Of a stretch of 64,000 bases of DNA, positions 1 to 10,948 are shown one piece after another (position 1 is the stretch's first letter; every line of letters begins with the position of its first letter). Where the stretch lies: the NCBI GenBank assembly GCA_009602735.1, contig WELA01002202.1, forward strand, positions 60,770 through 124,769, written 5' to 3'. This DNA is from Mesotaenium endlicherianum. Taxonomy: Eukaryota > Streptophyta > Zygnematophyceae > Zygnematales > Mesotaeniaceae. The translations under genes and the position numbers were made by a program. The notes beneath the pieces are model-generated. The model made no database searches, had not been told where the DNA came from, and worked only from the letters and a program-made list of their open reading frames with translations.

Positions 1-60
1 GGGGGGGTGAGGAGGGGGGAGGAGGGGGTTAATTTGGCGGAGCTTGCCACTCATATACAG
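1..60. repeat. G-rich low-complexity sequence
   Basis: A purine-rich run of G tracts separated by GA and TGA opens the window. It is simple sequence, with no coding or element signal. Confidence 0.7.
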
Positions 61-540
61 CGGCGCGGTCATATGTCGATTTATCTAGGCACTCGATGCC
101 CCTGTGTCGCATAAGAGCTTCTTTTAGGGGTGTCTTGTCTTTGAGACCCTTGATGTCGTGGGTAGCAGCTCCCTGAAGGGCATGTGCTTGTCAAGAAACC
201 TGTCAGATTTTTTTTCTGGTGGTTGTCTCTGTGAAGGCTCACAACTTTGGTGGGGTGTGTGTGCCACAGCCGTGCGAGAGAAGGGGTCCTCAGAGCAGGC
301 TTCCCTCCCATCCTCCAACCGTAGACCAACGCACAAAGAGGATGAGAAGCAAGCACCATCTCCTCCTCATGGGTTACGAATAGGATGGGCCAAAATGCAT
401 GCCCGGGCAACGACCCAGTGGGGGCAATCCCACCGACAGACAAAGAGCACTCACATGCCCCGTTCTCCTACTCACGTGAGCCATGCATGTCCCATTCCAA
501 CTTGCTTTTATTGGCGGGGCGGCGGCGGCGGCGGCGACGA

Positions 541-840
541 GGCCGGGGGAAATGCAGGTCGGAGCAGGCGCAAGCGCAGGCGGCGGGGGGCGGCGGGGGA
601 CTGGACCACGAGGGCGTGCTGTGCGCGGCGCTGGCGGGCGGCAACGTGGAGGTGGCATTCGAGTACGCGTCCCTGCTGGCGCCGCCATCTGTGCACTGGT
701 ACAACGTGCTCATGGCGTGCTTCGTGTGCGCGCGCCACCACGACGGCCTGCTGCTGGCCCTTGGCACCCTGCAGCGCCGCGGCCTGCGGCCGGACGCGCT
801 CACCGTCGCGCTCCTCGTCGCGGGCCATCACCAGGTGCTG
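541..840 (+). CDS. possible host exon, pentatricopeptide-repeat-like
   Basis: A GC-rich reading frame encodes two helical-hairpin-like units. It contains NVEVAFEYASLL, then SVHWYNVLMACFVCA, then LGTLQRRGLRPDALTVALLVAG. The pattern 'YNVLM-AC...G-L-L...LQRRGLRPDA-T' is typical of plant PPR proteins, which bind organellar RNA. The run resembles the start of an MRL1-type PPR tract (rbcL mRNA maturation in chloroplasts), but that identity is a guess. No start codon can be chosen: the open frame begins in GC-rich sequence upstream, and a CAG/GTGCTG at about 834 could be a splice donor. Composition is much richer in GC than the flanking DNA, as expected for an exon. It could also be a lone exon remnant, since no further exons are recognisable to the right. 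Confidence 0.4.
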
Positions 841-2589
841 CTGCTGTGGACGTGTGACCTCCCGGCCTTTGCCCTTGTCTCAAGAGCAGCCTCTCTCCTT
901 GCCACACCTCCGTAACCTCTAAAGTCAACCCTTAAAACAGTAATTGGTAGCCTCCTCGTCTCCCTCCCCTTTAGTGGCGGCGTAGGGGGCGGGGAGTCCT
1001 TACGGGCGAATCTACTCCTGGCGGCATTCTTCGTACAAAGCGAAGGGCCTAGAAGAGCAACTGGCTTCTGGCTGCACCCAGTCAATCAGCGCCTCCCCAA
1101 CGAGAGGCCGGCGTGTCTGAGGCTTTAGTCTCTTCCGGCCAGCGGGGCTTTGCGCCCGCCCTGCAGCGCCGCCTTTGCATCGCCTGAGCTTGCCAGCTGG
1201 CAGCTTCTTTGCTCTCTAGCTGTGAATCTGGCTGATGGCTCCTCCGGGTACCATTCGAATCCTAGTTAACACGTGTCGAGCCTGTGCCTGTGCATGTATG
1301 TGAGACGTAGTTTTGCAGGCAGGAGAGCTGCAGGAGGCCGAGAGGGTCTATGGAGAAGCCCTTGCTGTGGGGACGATCTCAGGCGCTGTGTCTCTGGAGG
1401 CTTTGAAGGAGGCGGCTGCACTTCCAAGCAGCTGACTGGATCTCCTTGTGAGACGGGTCCAGGTTGAGTCGGAAACCTCGTGAATCTGCCGCCATATGCG
1501 CACGTGCTATGTATTCGCCTTGGCACCGACGATAGTAGGTATTCTGGGGGAAGTGACATGGTTTGTCCAGCGTGTAGCCCGGGACAGCATTTCGGTTGGC
1601 GATTGATGCGTGATTGATGCATGGAGGCCATCATGTCACCCAAGCCTGTGGAGGATGTGAACTTATGTTACAGTTAATTGGGGTATTGGAGAACTCATAA
1701 CCTGCCAGGTAGCATGGTGTGAAGCGCTTATCGGGAGAGCGGTAGAGCCAGGCTCGTTCGGGTATAGTTCTCGGTTTTGTACAATTTGCATTTCATTTGT
1801 TTTGTTGTTGTTCCACTGCTGATGGTCACAAGCATGCTCAGAGCTTTGGCGCGGAATAAGTTTGTATCACATGTATCTCGAAAGGCCTTTTTGGAGACAC
1901 ATGAGTATGTTTTAGTGCTGTTCGCGGCACATGAGGTGTGCCGAGCCTGTGGGGGTCGCAACTAATAGGATCACTGGCTAATGAGTGTCTAAGCAACCGC
2001 ACTAAACCCCAATGGCTGATCATAAGGAAAGCGTACTGCCTGGGCCAAGTAAGGAAGGCCCAAGGGAAACTGTTGGTGAGAGATGTTCAGCAAACTGGAG
2101 CATCTTTGAGCAGGGATGCTCCAGACTCCATGTCCAGTAGAGTGAGGACCTCCTCTTCAAGACTGCTTCCCCTCAAGCTCAATCACCTTCAAGCCTTTTA
2201 GATGCACTGAGAAGGCACCTGGCAAGAGAAGGAGAGACTGAAGAGGGCAAATGCATTTGAGTTTACAAGGGTAGGGGTTGTGGCTTGCCACCTAGTGCAG
2301 CCAGGACCCCAAAAATGAAAAAGAACCTGACCCGCAGACTAAGCTAACAAGGACCCAATTACTCCCCCCAAGCTGAGGCCTTGAGGCCGAGTCAGCTGCA
2401 ATTGGGTCAGAACCAAGCGCCAATGGGAACGCAGCTAAGTGGAGGTGTGAAAATAACCGGCGTTACATGTCTCGCGAAGCAGCCTTTGGGCGGGGCAGTT
2501 CCGCTTCAACAAACGTAGCACGGGTGGTTGGCTGGAAAAGCGGCTATTGTGGGGTCATGTTCAAGTTGAAGGATGGGTAGATGGCAAGA
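841..2589. other. no gene recognised
   Basis: This 1.75-kb stretch holds only short, unconvincing frames on either strand. A small inverted repeat (GGACCCAATT near 2352 and AATTGGGTC near 2400) could form a stem around a GC-rich loop. I see no protein domain, RNA gene or element terminus. Confidence 0.5.
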
Positions 2590-2747
2590 CAAAGGGCAAA
2601 TTACCAAAATAGCCCCAAACTTCACATAATGAACCAGACCCAGCGCTGAACTTTCAAAGAATTCCAAAGTCGGACTCGCACATGCAGTCCTAGTCAACAT
2701 TAGAACCAGCTGGCAAAGCTGGCGTGAGAATGTATTCCACGCGAAAA
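2590..2747 (-). repeat. unnamed repeat, inverted copy
   Basis: The reverse complement matches the segment at 3139-3246 through long shared runs such as TTTTCGCGTGGAATAC, TTTGCCAGCTGGTTCT and GTTGACTAGGACTGCATG. The match then continues at 41226-41290 on the far side of the large retroelement insertion. The family is not recognised. Confidence 0.6.
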
Positions 2748-3138
2748 TTGGCCTGAGAAAACATTTTTGCCCTTTTCGCATAAACCTGAACCTAAAAACC
2801 TTTTTCACGATAAATACTTGTGACTACTTATAACCTGCTTAAAAATATATGGCAATATTTAAGATCCTTGCCAGCCCTAACAAAAAGAAAGTTACACAAA
2901 GTCCTGGCGGGCCGGGCCTGTTGGGGCAGGGAGTTGACGGGAATTGATTCTTTCGCGATTTCAGGAGGGGGGGCCGAATAGCATGGGAAAAACCATCCGC
3001 GACCATGGATTGGGCTGTATATACATATGTCGTGACGTCTACACTGAAAATAATATCTTCGGAATTGAGAAACTATTTAATATTTTCCGCATCACCTTCT
3101 CATTCTCAGATCTACAACAGAAAGGCTTGTCATGTTAG
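2748..3138. other. spacer between inverted repeat arms
   Basis: This is the DNA between the two arms of the unnamed inverted repeat. It has short AT-rich stretches and no convincing gene, terminal motif or RNA. Confidence 0.4.
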
Positions 3139-3246
3139 TTTTCGCGTGGAATACACTCTCATGCCGGGTTTGCCAGCTGGTTCTGATGTTGACTAGGACT
3201 GCATGTGCGAGTTCGACGTTGGAATTTTTAGAAAGTTCAGCGCTAT
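3139..3246 (+). repeat. unnamed repeat, direct copy (left part)
   Basis: Matches the reverse complement of 2641-2747. The match stops where retroelement LTR sequence begins and picks up again at about 41226, so the 38-kb nested retroelement complex was inserted into this repeat. Confidence 0.6.
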
Positions 3247-4490
3247 TGTCGCGACTACTATCCATTTGACGGCGTCACACGCGTAACACAAGTTACGACC
3301 GCCCAGGTACGATAGTCAACGCTGACCACAGGTCCATTAAACGACCACCGACAGATCAGCCTTGGCATAGGACACATGCAGATTGAAAAATAGATTGACC
3401 CCGACCCTCAAGGGTGAAGCGGGGATTGACAACCCAGTCAGCTGGACAGCTGACCAAGCCAAGGCCGCAAGGTTGTACGGCTCAGCTGAGAAGCTGACAT
3501 GGTCAAGTAACCATGTGAAGACACCCAGTCAGCCGTAAATCTGACTGTGCTGCAGACATGCAGGCGTCATAAGGAGCACAAGTGCTGACTGGACGGCGCT
3601 CTCAGTCGCTGGACTTGGGCCGAGGCTGCCACGACTGAAGCAACCAGCCAAAGAGCGTGGGTCGCTAACGTCACACAGCCTTGCATGCTAATTGAGGAGC
3701 TAAGACGACCGAGCGGTAAGCTCGAGGTTACATGCATGACTCGGGTGGAAGAAGACGCGGCATGGAAACTCTCGAGGGAGAGAATCCCGCATGCGTGGTG
3801 CTGGATAAGGCACGAGGGTTGCACGCACCCGCCTCATTCTTGCCACCCACATTTGCAAGTGAAGCAGAAGGAGCGCAAGAGAGAGAGAAAGAGAGAAGGA
3901 AGAGAAGGGCGCGAAGAAGAAGAAGTTCCCAAGGCCATAGGAGAGCCTAGGAGGCACGCTCCAGCCGACGCTCAAAAATTTCCCTCTTTGTGTATCATAG
4001 ATAAGTTAGGAGTAAGGAGATCCCAAGGGGAATCTCTGATAGCCAGAAGCGAGAGCTTACATAATACAATCTGCTAGGAGTTCTAGCACAAAAGTCCACA
4101 GGTGTGCGAGAACACATAAAATAGTGAGTGCTGTGTTAGTTTCCAAGTTCTCAGAAGTCTCAATTGTTGAATTGCTGTTAGCAAGAGCAGAATTAGCATT
4201 TGAAGCTCTCAGTGAAGAACTGAGTGAGCTTAGTCAGCAGTGAAAACCGCTAAGGCAAGGCGTTGGGCAAAGAGCTAAACTCAAGCCGGCAGTAGAGTCA
4301 TAAGTTCCGAGTTTTGTAAGCTGTGACTTTGTGAAGTTAAGCAAAAGCCTGAAAGGCGACTGTCTCTGAAACATTGATATTGCTGGTGCTAATCTGCTTA
4401 GATGTGATTTTTGCAAATTACAATGTATTCACTTGGTAAAGCCATCAACTTGGGCAAAAGGCTATTTGGAAGTAAGGCACTTCTGTCCTA
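3247..4490 (+). repeat. LTR sequence at the left end of the DNMT element (3' part of the LTR)
   Basis: This stretch matches 39672-40881 over its length, starting at the shared TGTCGCG(A/G)CTACTATCC and running through a GA-rich tract (3875-3925; counterpart 40300-40340) to GGCACTTCTGT. The first ~345 bp of the LTR seen at the other end are not present on this side. The end near 4490 is set by loss of similarity. No standard tRNA-complementary primer site is recognisable just downstream. Confidence 0.75.
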
Positions 4491-4509
4491 CTTCTGAGAA
4501 CTTCAATTG

Positions 4510-6240
4510 ATTGGTTCAGGTGAATATGAATTCCCAAGCGAATTGGGGATTGAGGCTTGTGAAGGCTGCCGGTGTTCATCCTGGAAGGGGACAGAGAGAA
4601 ATTCAACTGTATGTGCAGTCGAGGAGTGGAAGGATATATCATCTTGTGGAGCCCGTGGAAGGCTCTGACTCCAGCCAAAGTTTACAAAGGAGTGAGACAT
4701 CTGAGCAAGCTGATAATTCATGGAGAGAGCTTCCGTCGGAAGAACAAGTTGCAACACACCTCTACAAACGACGAGACTCCATATAACGCACGTATCTTTG
4801 CACCTGGTTTGGGCAAGGAACAAAGCACACAGGAAAAAGTCAGTGAGTGCTGGTCACCCTTTGAGATGACTAGCAAGGGATGAAAATCCTAAGTTCAAGC
4901 TGTCCACAAAGTGTTTCAGTGGACGAATCGACAAAAATAGTCTCACTTTCAAAGAGTTTGATGAGATCTATTGGGCGGATTTCTTTGAAAATATTCAAAA
5001 GGATGCTTCATACGTCCAGTCTGTTGCATCCATAAGCCTGGTTCAGTACTTGGACAAGGATGCCTTGCTACTCTATCGCCGATTCCGGAAGGATGAGAGC
5101 CTTACTTAGGAATGGGCATTTGGAGAGCAAAAGAAGGCAAGGGAGTTGAAAATCCAAAAATAGACGCTGCGAAAGCCCGGTTGTCCACTTTGCCGTCAGG
5201 AAGAGCAGCTCTTGCCAAACTTGTCGAGAGCATAGACCTAGCTGCACTAACAGATGAACTCACAGAGGCCATGCGACATCTCACAGAAGGCTAGCAGAGA
5301 GCGGCTCGACGTGATGATGATGATGCTGGGTCCGTCGTAGAATTGCAAAGAGTATGTGTGAATCTGTCTGAAAAGATTGCGAATGCTCAGAAACAAGTAA
5401 CACGCAGAGCTGCACCACTTAATGGGCAGCAAAGTGATAGTGCTGCTACCGAGGCTAGTCAAGCGAAAGCTCTGGCTAGTTGTTGAAGGGATATGGGAGC
5501 TGGGGATGACCAGCTGGACCTTGAGCACTGTCTGCGTCGTTTCTTTAAACTGCTTGAGCAAAAGTTTCTGGAAGACCGCAGTCTGAAAGTGCACTGTTAT
5601 GTGCACTTTGTTCGTCAAAAGAACAAGACAGTTATGGAAGTCAAGTCCAGACTGGTGGATCTTACCAAGAAGGCAGGAATCTATGACCCCAGGATTGTGG
5701 CTGACAAATTTCTATTGTGCTTGGGCAAGGAAACAGGTCGTGAAGTCAGGCCACATCTTTTTCCAAGGCGCGGAATTGACTGGAACATCGACGAGGCTGT
5801 TGAAATAGCACGCAATGTCAAAGAAGGTAAATTCTGGTACAAGGAGGCTTCCAGGACGCTTATAGCTCCTAAGAAAAATGAGAAATCCTCTCCTCCTAAG
5901 ACCAATAGCTCTAATTTTCAGTTTAAGAAAAAGAGCGGGTCTTTCAAAAGGTTTGCTAAGCACGCCACCACTGCTGAGGCAGCAGAAGGTTGTTGGAATT
6001 GCGGGAAGTCAAGAAATCAGAAGAGAGATTGTCCGTACCCAGATGCTAAGCAACTATCTGCTAGCAAGGCGCAGGTATGCGCCCATTGCAGCAAAAAGGG
6101 ACACTCAGAAGATGAGTGTTGGTCTAAGAACCCAAATCTAAAGCCACCTTGGGCTAATACTGCCACGAAAGAGGCAGATACATTGAAAAAGAAAGAAAAG
6201 GATAACACTGGCAACCAAATGGGCAAACCGGAAGTTTGAT
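4510..6240 (+). pseudogene. gag region of the DNMT element
   Basis: This fossil part of the element sits directly after the LTR. Its C-terminal section carries two zinc-knuckle-like motifs, CWNCGKSRNQKRDCP (about 5993-6038) and CAHCSKKGHSEDEC (about 6079-6120). They follow a lysine-rich stretch, as expected for a nucleocapsid that binds RNA. The N-terminal part has charged helical segments and a tract with RSLKVHCYVHFV and KAGIYDPRIVADKFL, consistent with a capsid-like fold in position though not recognisable as a named family. Broken, with a few interruptions. The reading then runs towards the protease. Confidence 0.65.
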
Positions 6241-6549
6241 GCCATGAGTGTCGAAATAGCAGAGCTGAAAGCTCAATTTGCAAGGCTAAACGCGCCTAAT
6301 GTCTATTATGATGCAAATATGGCCGAGAGAGCCGTCTGCAAAGGCGAGAAGTTGATGCTCGAGAAAGTAATGGCCAGTGAGCATGCGGATCATGACCGTC
6401 TGGTATCAAGGAATGCTGGGAAGCTTTCTCATACCTTTTGGATCACTTTGGATGAGGATGAGATTGCACATTTATGCCACGCAAAGATTGGGTCGCGCAA
6501 GACCTTCAGTTTCTCGTTGGATAAGCTGAAAGCTCCGGTGGAACACCGG

Positions 6550-7197
6550 ATTCAGCATACTCCTACAATCTCTGTGGCTATTTTGCAAATCGCATCCTCT
6601 TTCACGGTCAAAGAGGCCGAGTAGCAGCTGAATATTGCCGAGGAAGGTGCAAATGGCGCCTCATTGCCGACAAATTTCAGCACTGTGAGGGTGCAGAATA
6701 AGGAAGGTGCGCTGAAGTTCAACAACTGGCCTGCCCCCAACATTTTGTTGGATACAGGTGCACGACCAATTATCCTGGGAAGACGAGCCGTGAAGGCCCT
6801 GGGATTGACTGCGAGGGACCCAAAAGAGAGTCCTTTCTAGTTGAGGACTGCATCAGGGCAAATCACCAAGTCTTGCGGGGTCACACGCAAGCCAGTGAGA
6901 ATCACAGTTAACTCGAGGAAACTCAAGAAGGCGTCATTGTGGATTGAATGCACAGTGACGGAGGCCAAGAACTATGACGTGTTGTTAGGGACAGAAGCTC
7001 TGATCCCTCTAGGCATGGTTATTGATCTGCGGAAGCAAAAAGTAACCAACCAGCAAACTGATAGGCAACCAGCAGGCAAAATTCTTGTAAAAATGGTGTG
7101 CCACAGTGAGGCAAGTTACGAAATCCTGGACTGTTGCGCCACAACCGAGTACCCAAAACTCTATGACATGCTGATGAAGAAGGAGGAGACAAAATAA
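6550..7197 (+). pseudogene. retropepsin (aspartic protease) region of the DNMT element
   Basis: The motif ILLDTGARPIILGRRAVKALGL (about 6738-6805) is the LLDTGA catalytic signature followed by the flap-side ILGR. Downstream, DVLLGTEALIPLGMVIDL (about 6978-7031) matches the conserved retropepsin C-terminal half seen in Ty3 proteases. In life this enzyme would cut the polyprotein inside the assembling particle. Its place between gag and the methyltransferase shows that the methyltransferase lies inside the polyprotein-coding part of the element. Fossil, broken. Confidence 0.7.
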
Positions 7198-7393
7198 TCC
7201 AGTCTTAACATGCCACTACCCTTGATCTGGCAGCCAGACAGGATGGTACAGCTAGAAGCAGTGAGGAACCTAGATCGTGGCTTGTAGGAGCTACTACCCG
7301 TACCTTATCCGGTTACTTCAGCACTGAACTTGATGCCAGGGGTGGAGCCAATATCTCAAGCAACTGTCAGGATGGAGAATTTGAGAGACTGGA

Positions 7394-8447
7394 GTGACGG
7401 TGCTGGATCTATTTGGAGGAGTGGGATCGGGCACTATTGCGCTGATCCAAAGAGGCATCAAGGTATCAAAGATCCTTTATGTGGATAATGATGAAGACGC
7501 TTTTCGCGCTTTTCAGGAAGCAATGGGCCAATTGCAAACAATGTGTCATTTTCAGAACTTGGCTCCTATATCATGCAGCAGGTGGAGCGCATGGCTGATG
7601 GATGCATTATGAACGTCAAGATGGAAAGCTTGCACCCATACCAAATTGATTCGGTGTTTGGCGGATTTCCTTGCCAGCCATTCTCTCAAGCTGGAAGCCG
7701 AAATGGCTTCAGCGATCACCGAACGCAACACTGGGGAAAGATGGTGAAAATTATCCAGTCACTGCAGAAGCAACAGCGACAGAACCCACCAGTGAACGTG
7801 ATTAAGAATGTGCATCCAGGATTGGACTATAAGGAGATGAAGCCCGGAGCCCCGTGGCTGATTTTTATTTTACTTTGAAGCATCATGTTCTATTCAACGA
7901 TGCAAGGCACGGAGGATTGTCTCAACAAACCCGGATATTCTGGACGAATGGTGTGCCCATCAAACATTTGAGAGTTATGGAGACAATTTTACAACAACCC
8001 TCCAACGCAAGAAGCGTGGGAGAAGTAATGGGAGTAATCACCAAACCAGTACACATAAGAGATACATACTCGCAATTTAGTATCAATGAGCCGAGACAAC
8101 TAAGAGTGGTTCTACCTACCTTCACAGCTTACCCAGAGTCACGTGCTTTCACAAAAGGAGGAGCTGGAATGGTAAGAGATCTCGCTGCAGACTCTCTTTG
8201 GCGAGAACCATGGGCTATGGAGAAGGGAAATTGTTTGGGACTCCCAGACATGATTGTGATCAACGTCATCAAAAGACTGGGAAGGACTGGCGCAGCCAAG
8301 GTGTTTGGCAACATGATTGGGCAACACACTATGACTTGGTTGCTGGAGACCATTATGACTTGGCAACAAATGACTTTTGCCAACAGGCCCATGCCCAGGA
8401 CCTTGACGGTGATGTGCGGAAGGTGGGTGGTGCCTACTTCAGACTAG
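7394..8447 (+). pseudogene. C5-cytosine DNA methyltransferase domain carried by a retroelement
   Basis: The family's motifs appear in conventional order. DLFGGVGSG near 7400 is motif I, which binds S-adenosylmethionine. VDNDEDAFRAF near 7480 is motif II. FGGFPCQPFSQAG near 7660 is motif IV, with the catalytic Cys. A motif-VI-like NVIKNVHPGL lies near 7797, QQTRIFWTN near 7925 is motif-VIII-like, and GNMIGQH near 8308 is motif-X-like. Between the last two lies a likely target-recognition stretch. Motif I preceding IV, VIII and X excludes the circularly permuted DRM class. The FWTN signature recalls DNMT3-like enzymes, but the subfamily is uncertain. The domain follows retropepsin and precedes reverse transcriptase on the same strand, so it belongs to the element and is not a stray host gene. 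The known reaction is methyl transfer to cytosine C5. Self-methylation of cDNA or methylation of host DNA are possible roles, both inferred. The copy is broken, with a few interruptions. Confidence 0.8.
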
Positions 8448-8697
8448 AGGGTGGAACGGAATGTTCGGCAACGCCGGCACATAACTCCTATACGCAAAAA
8501 TGCAGCTGGAGAACCCAGAGGTACCCACACACCACTCAAAGAAGCCGGAATGGCTAAAGTGGGACGCTACCATGAATTGATTGAGCACATAGATAGGCGA
8601 ATAGTTGTGGTTCTAGAAAGAGGCAATACGCCTATGGTCGAAGGAGTCCCCACCACTGAGGCTCCACCATCAGGCGAGGGAGCAGCTGTTCAAGCTC

Positions 8698-9639
8698 TGT
8701 AATAATTTGAGCTTTTTAGGCGTATTTGGGTCGTTTCCCAATTACCTAAAATACGTCATACTATTTATCATAAGTTATTTGATAAATGATTGCATGACAT
8801 TGAATTGTTTGCCACACACGTGTGCCGATTAATTCCCGGTCGATTGGCGAAACGACCGAGATACTATTGCAAAAAGCGTCGTAACGTAATTCGACTACTT
8901 CGCAAAAGTACGACATAATTATTCATAAAGTTACTTTGAATAATTATGAGATGATAATTTGATTAATCATTGTTTGATTAAGTTATTTTGATAGTCATTA
9001 TTACAAATAATGGACAATCACAAATTTCGGATTACGACTAGTTGTAATACGAAGAAACTGTCGTATCGTAATATACGAACAAACAGTCGTAAAGTCAAAC
9101 GAAACGAAATATGCAAAGTCGCTTTGCATCCGAGCGAATTCGAATCCGCGACTTTTGTTTGAAACGTTCACACCTAACCGATTGGCCAAAGTAGCTTTTT
9201 AAACTACCGGTTCATGACGAAAGCATGTGTACCCGACTTCGCGATCAATCGCGACTTTTTCGGAAAGTCGCGAGAACGCGAAAACGCCCGGTTGGCGCGA
9301 AACGGTTTTTCGGAAACTGTCGAAAAGTCTCCAAACGGCCAACTGCGCGTTTCGAGCATTCGGCCGAATGGGACACGTCCCTTCGACCGTTTTCGTTGAA
9401 CATGAACCAGTGCCCTAGGTGGTGACTCGAAGCACTCCAGTGCCTCATGTTGTGCAGGTATAAATACCTGCATAGTCATTGTGAGTGCAACTCTCACAAG
9501 CACACATTCTACGTTAGTTTTCACTTTCGCTCATTCGAGTATTCGTCAATTTCCACAAGTATACAGATTTTCCTCCCACTTGAATCAAATATTCCTTGAA
9601 TACCGAGGAAAGATCCTCTCGAAAAGTAGAAACGTCACA
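8698..9639 (+). mobile_element. solo LTR inserted in the DNMT element
   Basis: This AT-rich 942-bp block begins TGTAATAATT and ends AACGTCACA. It is flanked by a perfect 5-bp target-site duplication, AGCTC (8693-8697 and 9640-9644). TATAAATA at about 9460 lies where an LTR promoter would be. No internal retroelement sequence is present, so this is a solo LTR left by LTR-LTR recombination. Its family is not represented elsewhere in the window. Orientation is judged from the TATA box. Confidence 0.85.
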
Positions 9640-10024
9640 AGCTCCTCCTCCTGTGCCATCAGAATCAGAAACTGACGACGAGTCAGCCTCGCCACCTTGG
9701 CTAACAGAGGCACCAGCTGAGATGCTGAGAGGGTCACAGCCCAAAAGGGATAAAACGCCTACGCGTCCACAACCACCAAGACAGAAGGAAACTCCTCCAA
9801 GAGGAGAAGGTGGAAATTCTGATACAAACACCAGTCCACGAGCAATCGGAAATGGACATTACAAGGAGGCAAGCTCAAGTAGCTGGGAAGCTAACCAACG
9901 CTGCCTATCATCTTCACCAGAACAAATGGTCAGATTGGACCCCATATTGGAGCCCGTCAAATGACCAAAATCGTTGTGAGCGTCCGTGCAATCTTGGTGA
10001 ATGGGCCGAGGCAAGCAGCCAGAA

Positions 10025-10137
10025 GTCTGCCAACTTTGGAGGGTCTGGAAGGACTATATGCTTGGAATTGACTATCAAAAGGTACGATGAGGTGGAAGAA
10101 AAAGGGTATCAAGAGGACAAGACATAGATGACTAATG
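10025..10137 (+). repeat. 112-bp direct repeat, left copy
   Basis: Nearly identical to 10837-10948; both run from GTCTGCCAACT to GATGACTAATG. The two copies bracket a foreign minus-strand chromovirus fragment, so this is a long duplication of element sequence made when the fragment was captured. Confidence 0.85.
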
Positions 10138-10836
10138 TGGTACAGGCCAGTCCCTTATGGTCTGGACCTTCTTAAGATCAACACTAATGCCTTCCTTACT
10201 GACTATGTGTCCCAAGAATTCATTACTCTCCTTAAAGAAATCACACTTGGTCATCTTTGCATATAATTGATTCTTTCTTAGCGTGTCCATCACAGTCTTC
10301 AGTTGTTCAACATGCTCAGCTTGAGTATGAGAGAAAATTAGAATATCATCCAGAAAGACTTGCACAAACTTATCCAAGTAAGGTCGAAATGTCATTCATA
10401 GCACCCATGAAGGTGGCAAGAGCATTAGTCAGTCCTAACGGCATCACATTGAACTCATAGCATCCATATCGTGTGCGGAAAGCAGTCTTGTGTTCATCTC
10501 CTTCAGCAATTCTGATTTGATGATGACCACTCCCGATAGGTATCTTACTAAACACTTTAGCACCAAGCAGGGTTTCAAGCAAGTCCTCAATTCTGGGTAA
10601 AGCATACTTGTTATATATTGTACCCCTGTTAAGAGCTCCGTAATCCACACATATTCGCATACTGCCATCCTTTAAAAAAAAAAAAAAAAAAGGANNNNNN
10701 NNNNNNNNNNNNAAAAAAAAAAAAAAAAAAGATGGGGGCACCATGAGGTGATGTACTGGAAGTAATATAACCATTTTCATCCAACTCTGCAATCTGTGTT
10801 CTTAACTCTTCACTCTCCACGTGAGACAACCCATAC
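10138..10836 (-). mobile_element. captured chromovirus reverse-transcriptase fragment
   Basis: Minus-strand sequence of the reverse-transcriptase region of the chromovirus family found at 12986-36978. It is closest to 33355-34010 of the decayed copy, with which it shares many family-atypical bases. It has no LTR, poly(A) tail or other element end. It includes an unresolved stretch flanked by A runs. It is a piece of one fossil pasted into another. Confidence 0.85.
10695..10712. other. assembly gap (run of N)
   Basis: Eighteen unresolved bases lie between two A homopolymers. The A runs correspond to a T/A-rich spot in the related copy at about 33882-33893, so this is a homopolymer-related gap and not a biological feature. 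Confidence 0.9.
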
Positions 10837-10948
10837 GTCTGCCAACTCTAGAGAGTCTGGAAGGACTATATGCCTAAATTGACTATCAAAACGTACGATG
10901 AGGTGGAAGAAAAAGGGCATCAAGAGGACAACACAAAGATGACTAATG
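10837..10948 (+). repeat. 112-bp direct repeat, right copy
   Basis: Partner of 10025-10137 on the right side of the captured reverse-transcriptase fragment. The methyltransferase element resumes directly after it. Confidence 0.85.

Noticed and set aside
385-915. Long overlapping frames on both strands at the left edge
   Set aside because: The high GC content leaves several frames open by chance; only the PPR-like frame has protein-like motifs.
3690-4077. Arg/Glu-rich frame in the GA-rich tract, also at 40110-40480
   Set aside because: This is low-complexity LTR sequence present in both LTR copies, with no protein signature.
7394-8447. Bacterial restriction-modification methyltransferase or contamination
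   Set aside because: The domain sits between retropepsin and reverse transcriptase of an LTR element in plant-type repeat DNA, with no bacterial gene or restriction enzyme nearby.
7394-8447. DRM-type (plant de novo) methyltransferase
   Set aside because: DRM enzymes have motifs VI-X before I-V; here motif I comes first.
8698-9639. Promoter or regulatory region of a host gene (TATA box, AT-rich)
   Set aside because: Its TG...CA ends and perfect 5-bp target duplication identify it as a solo LTR.
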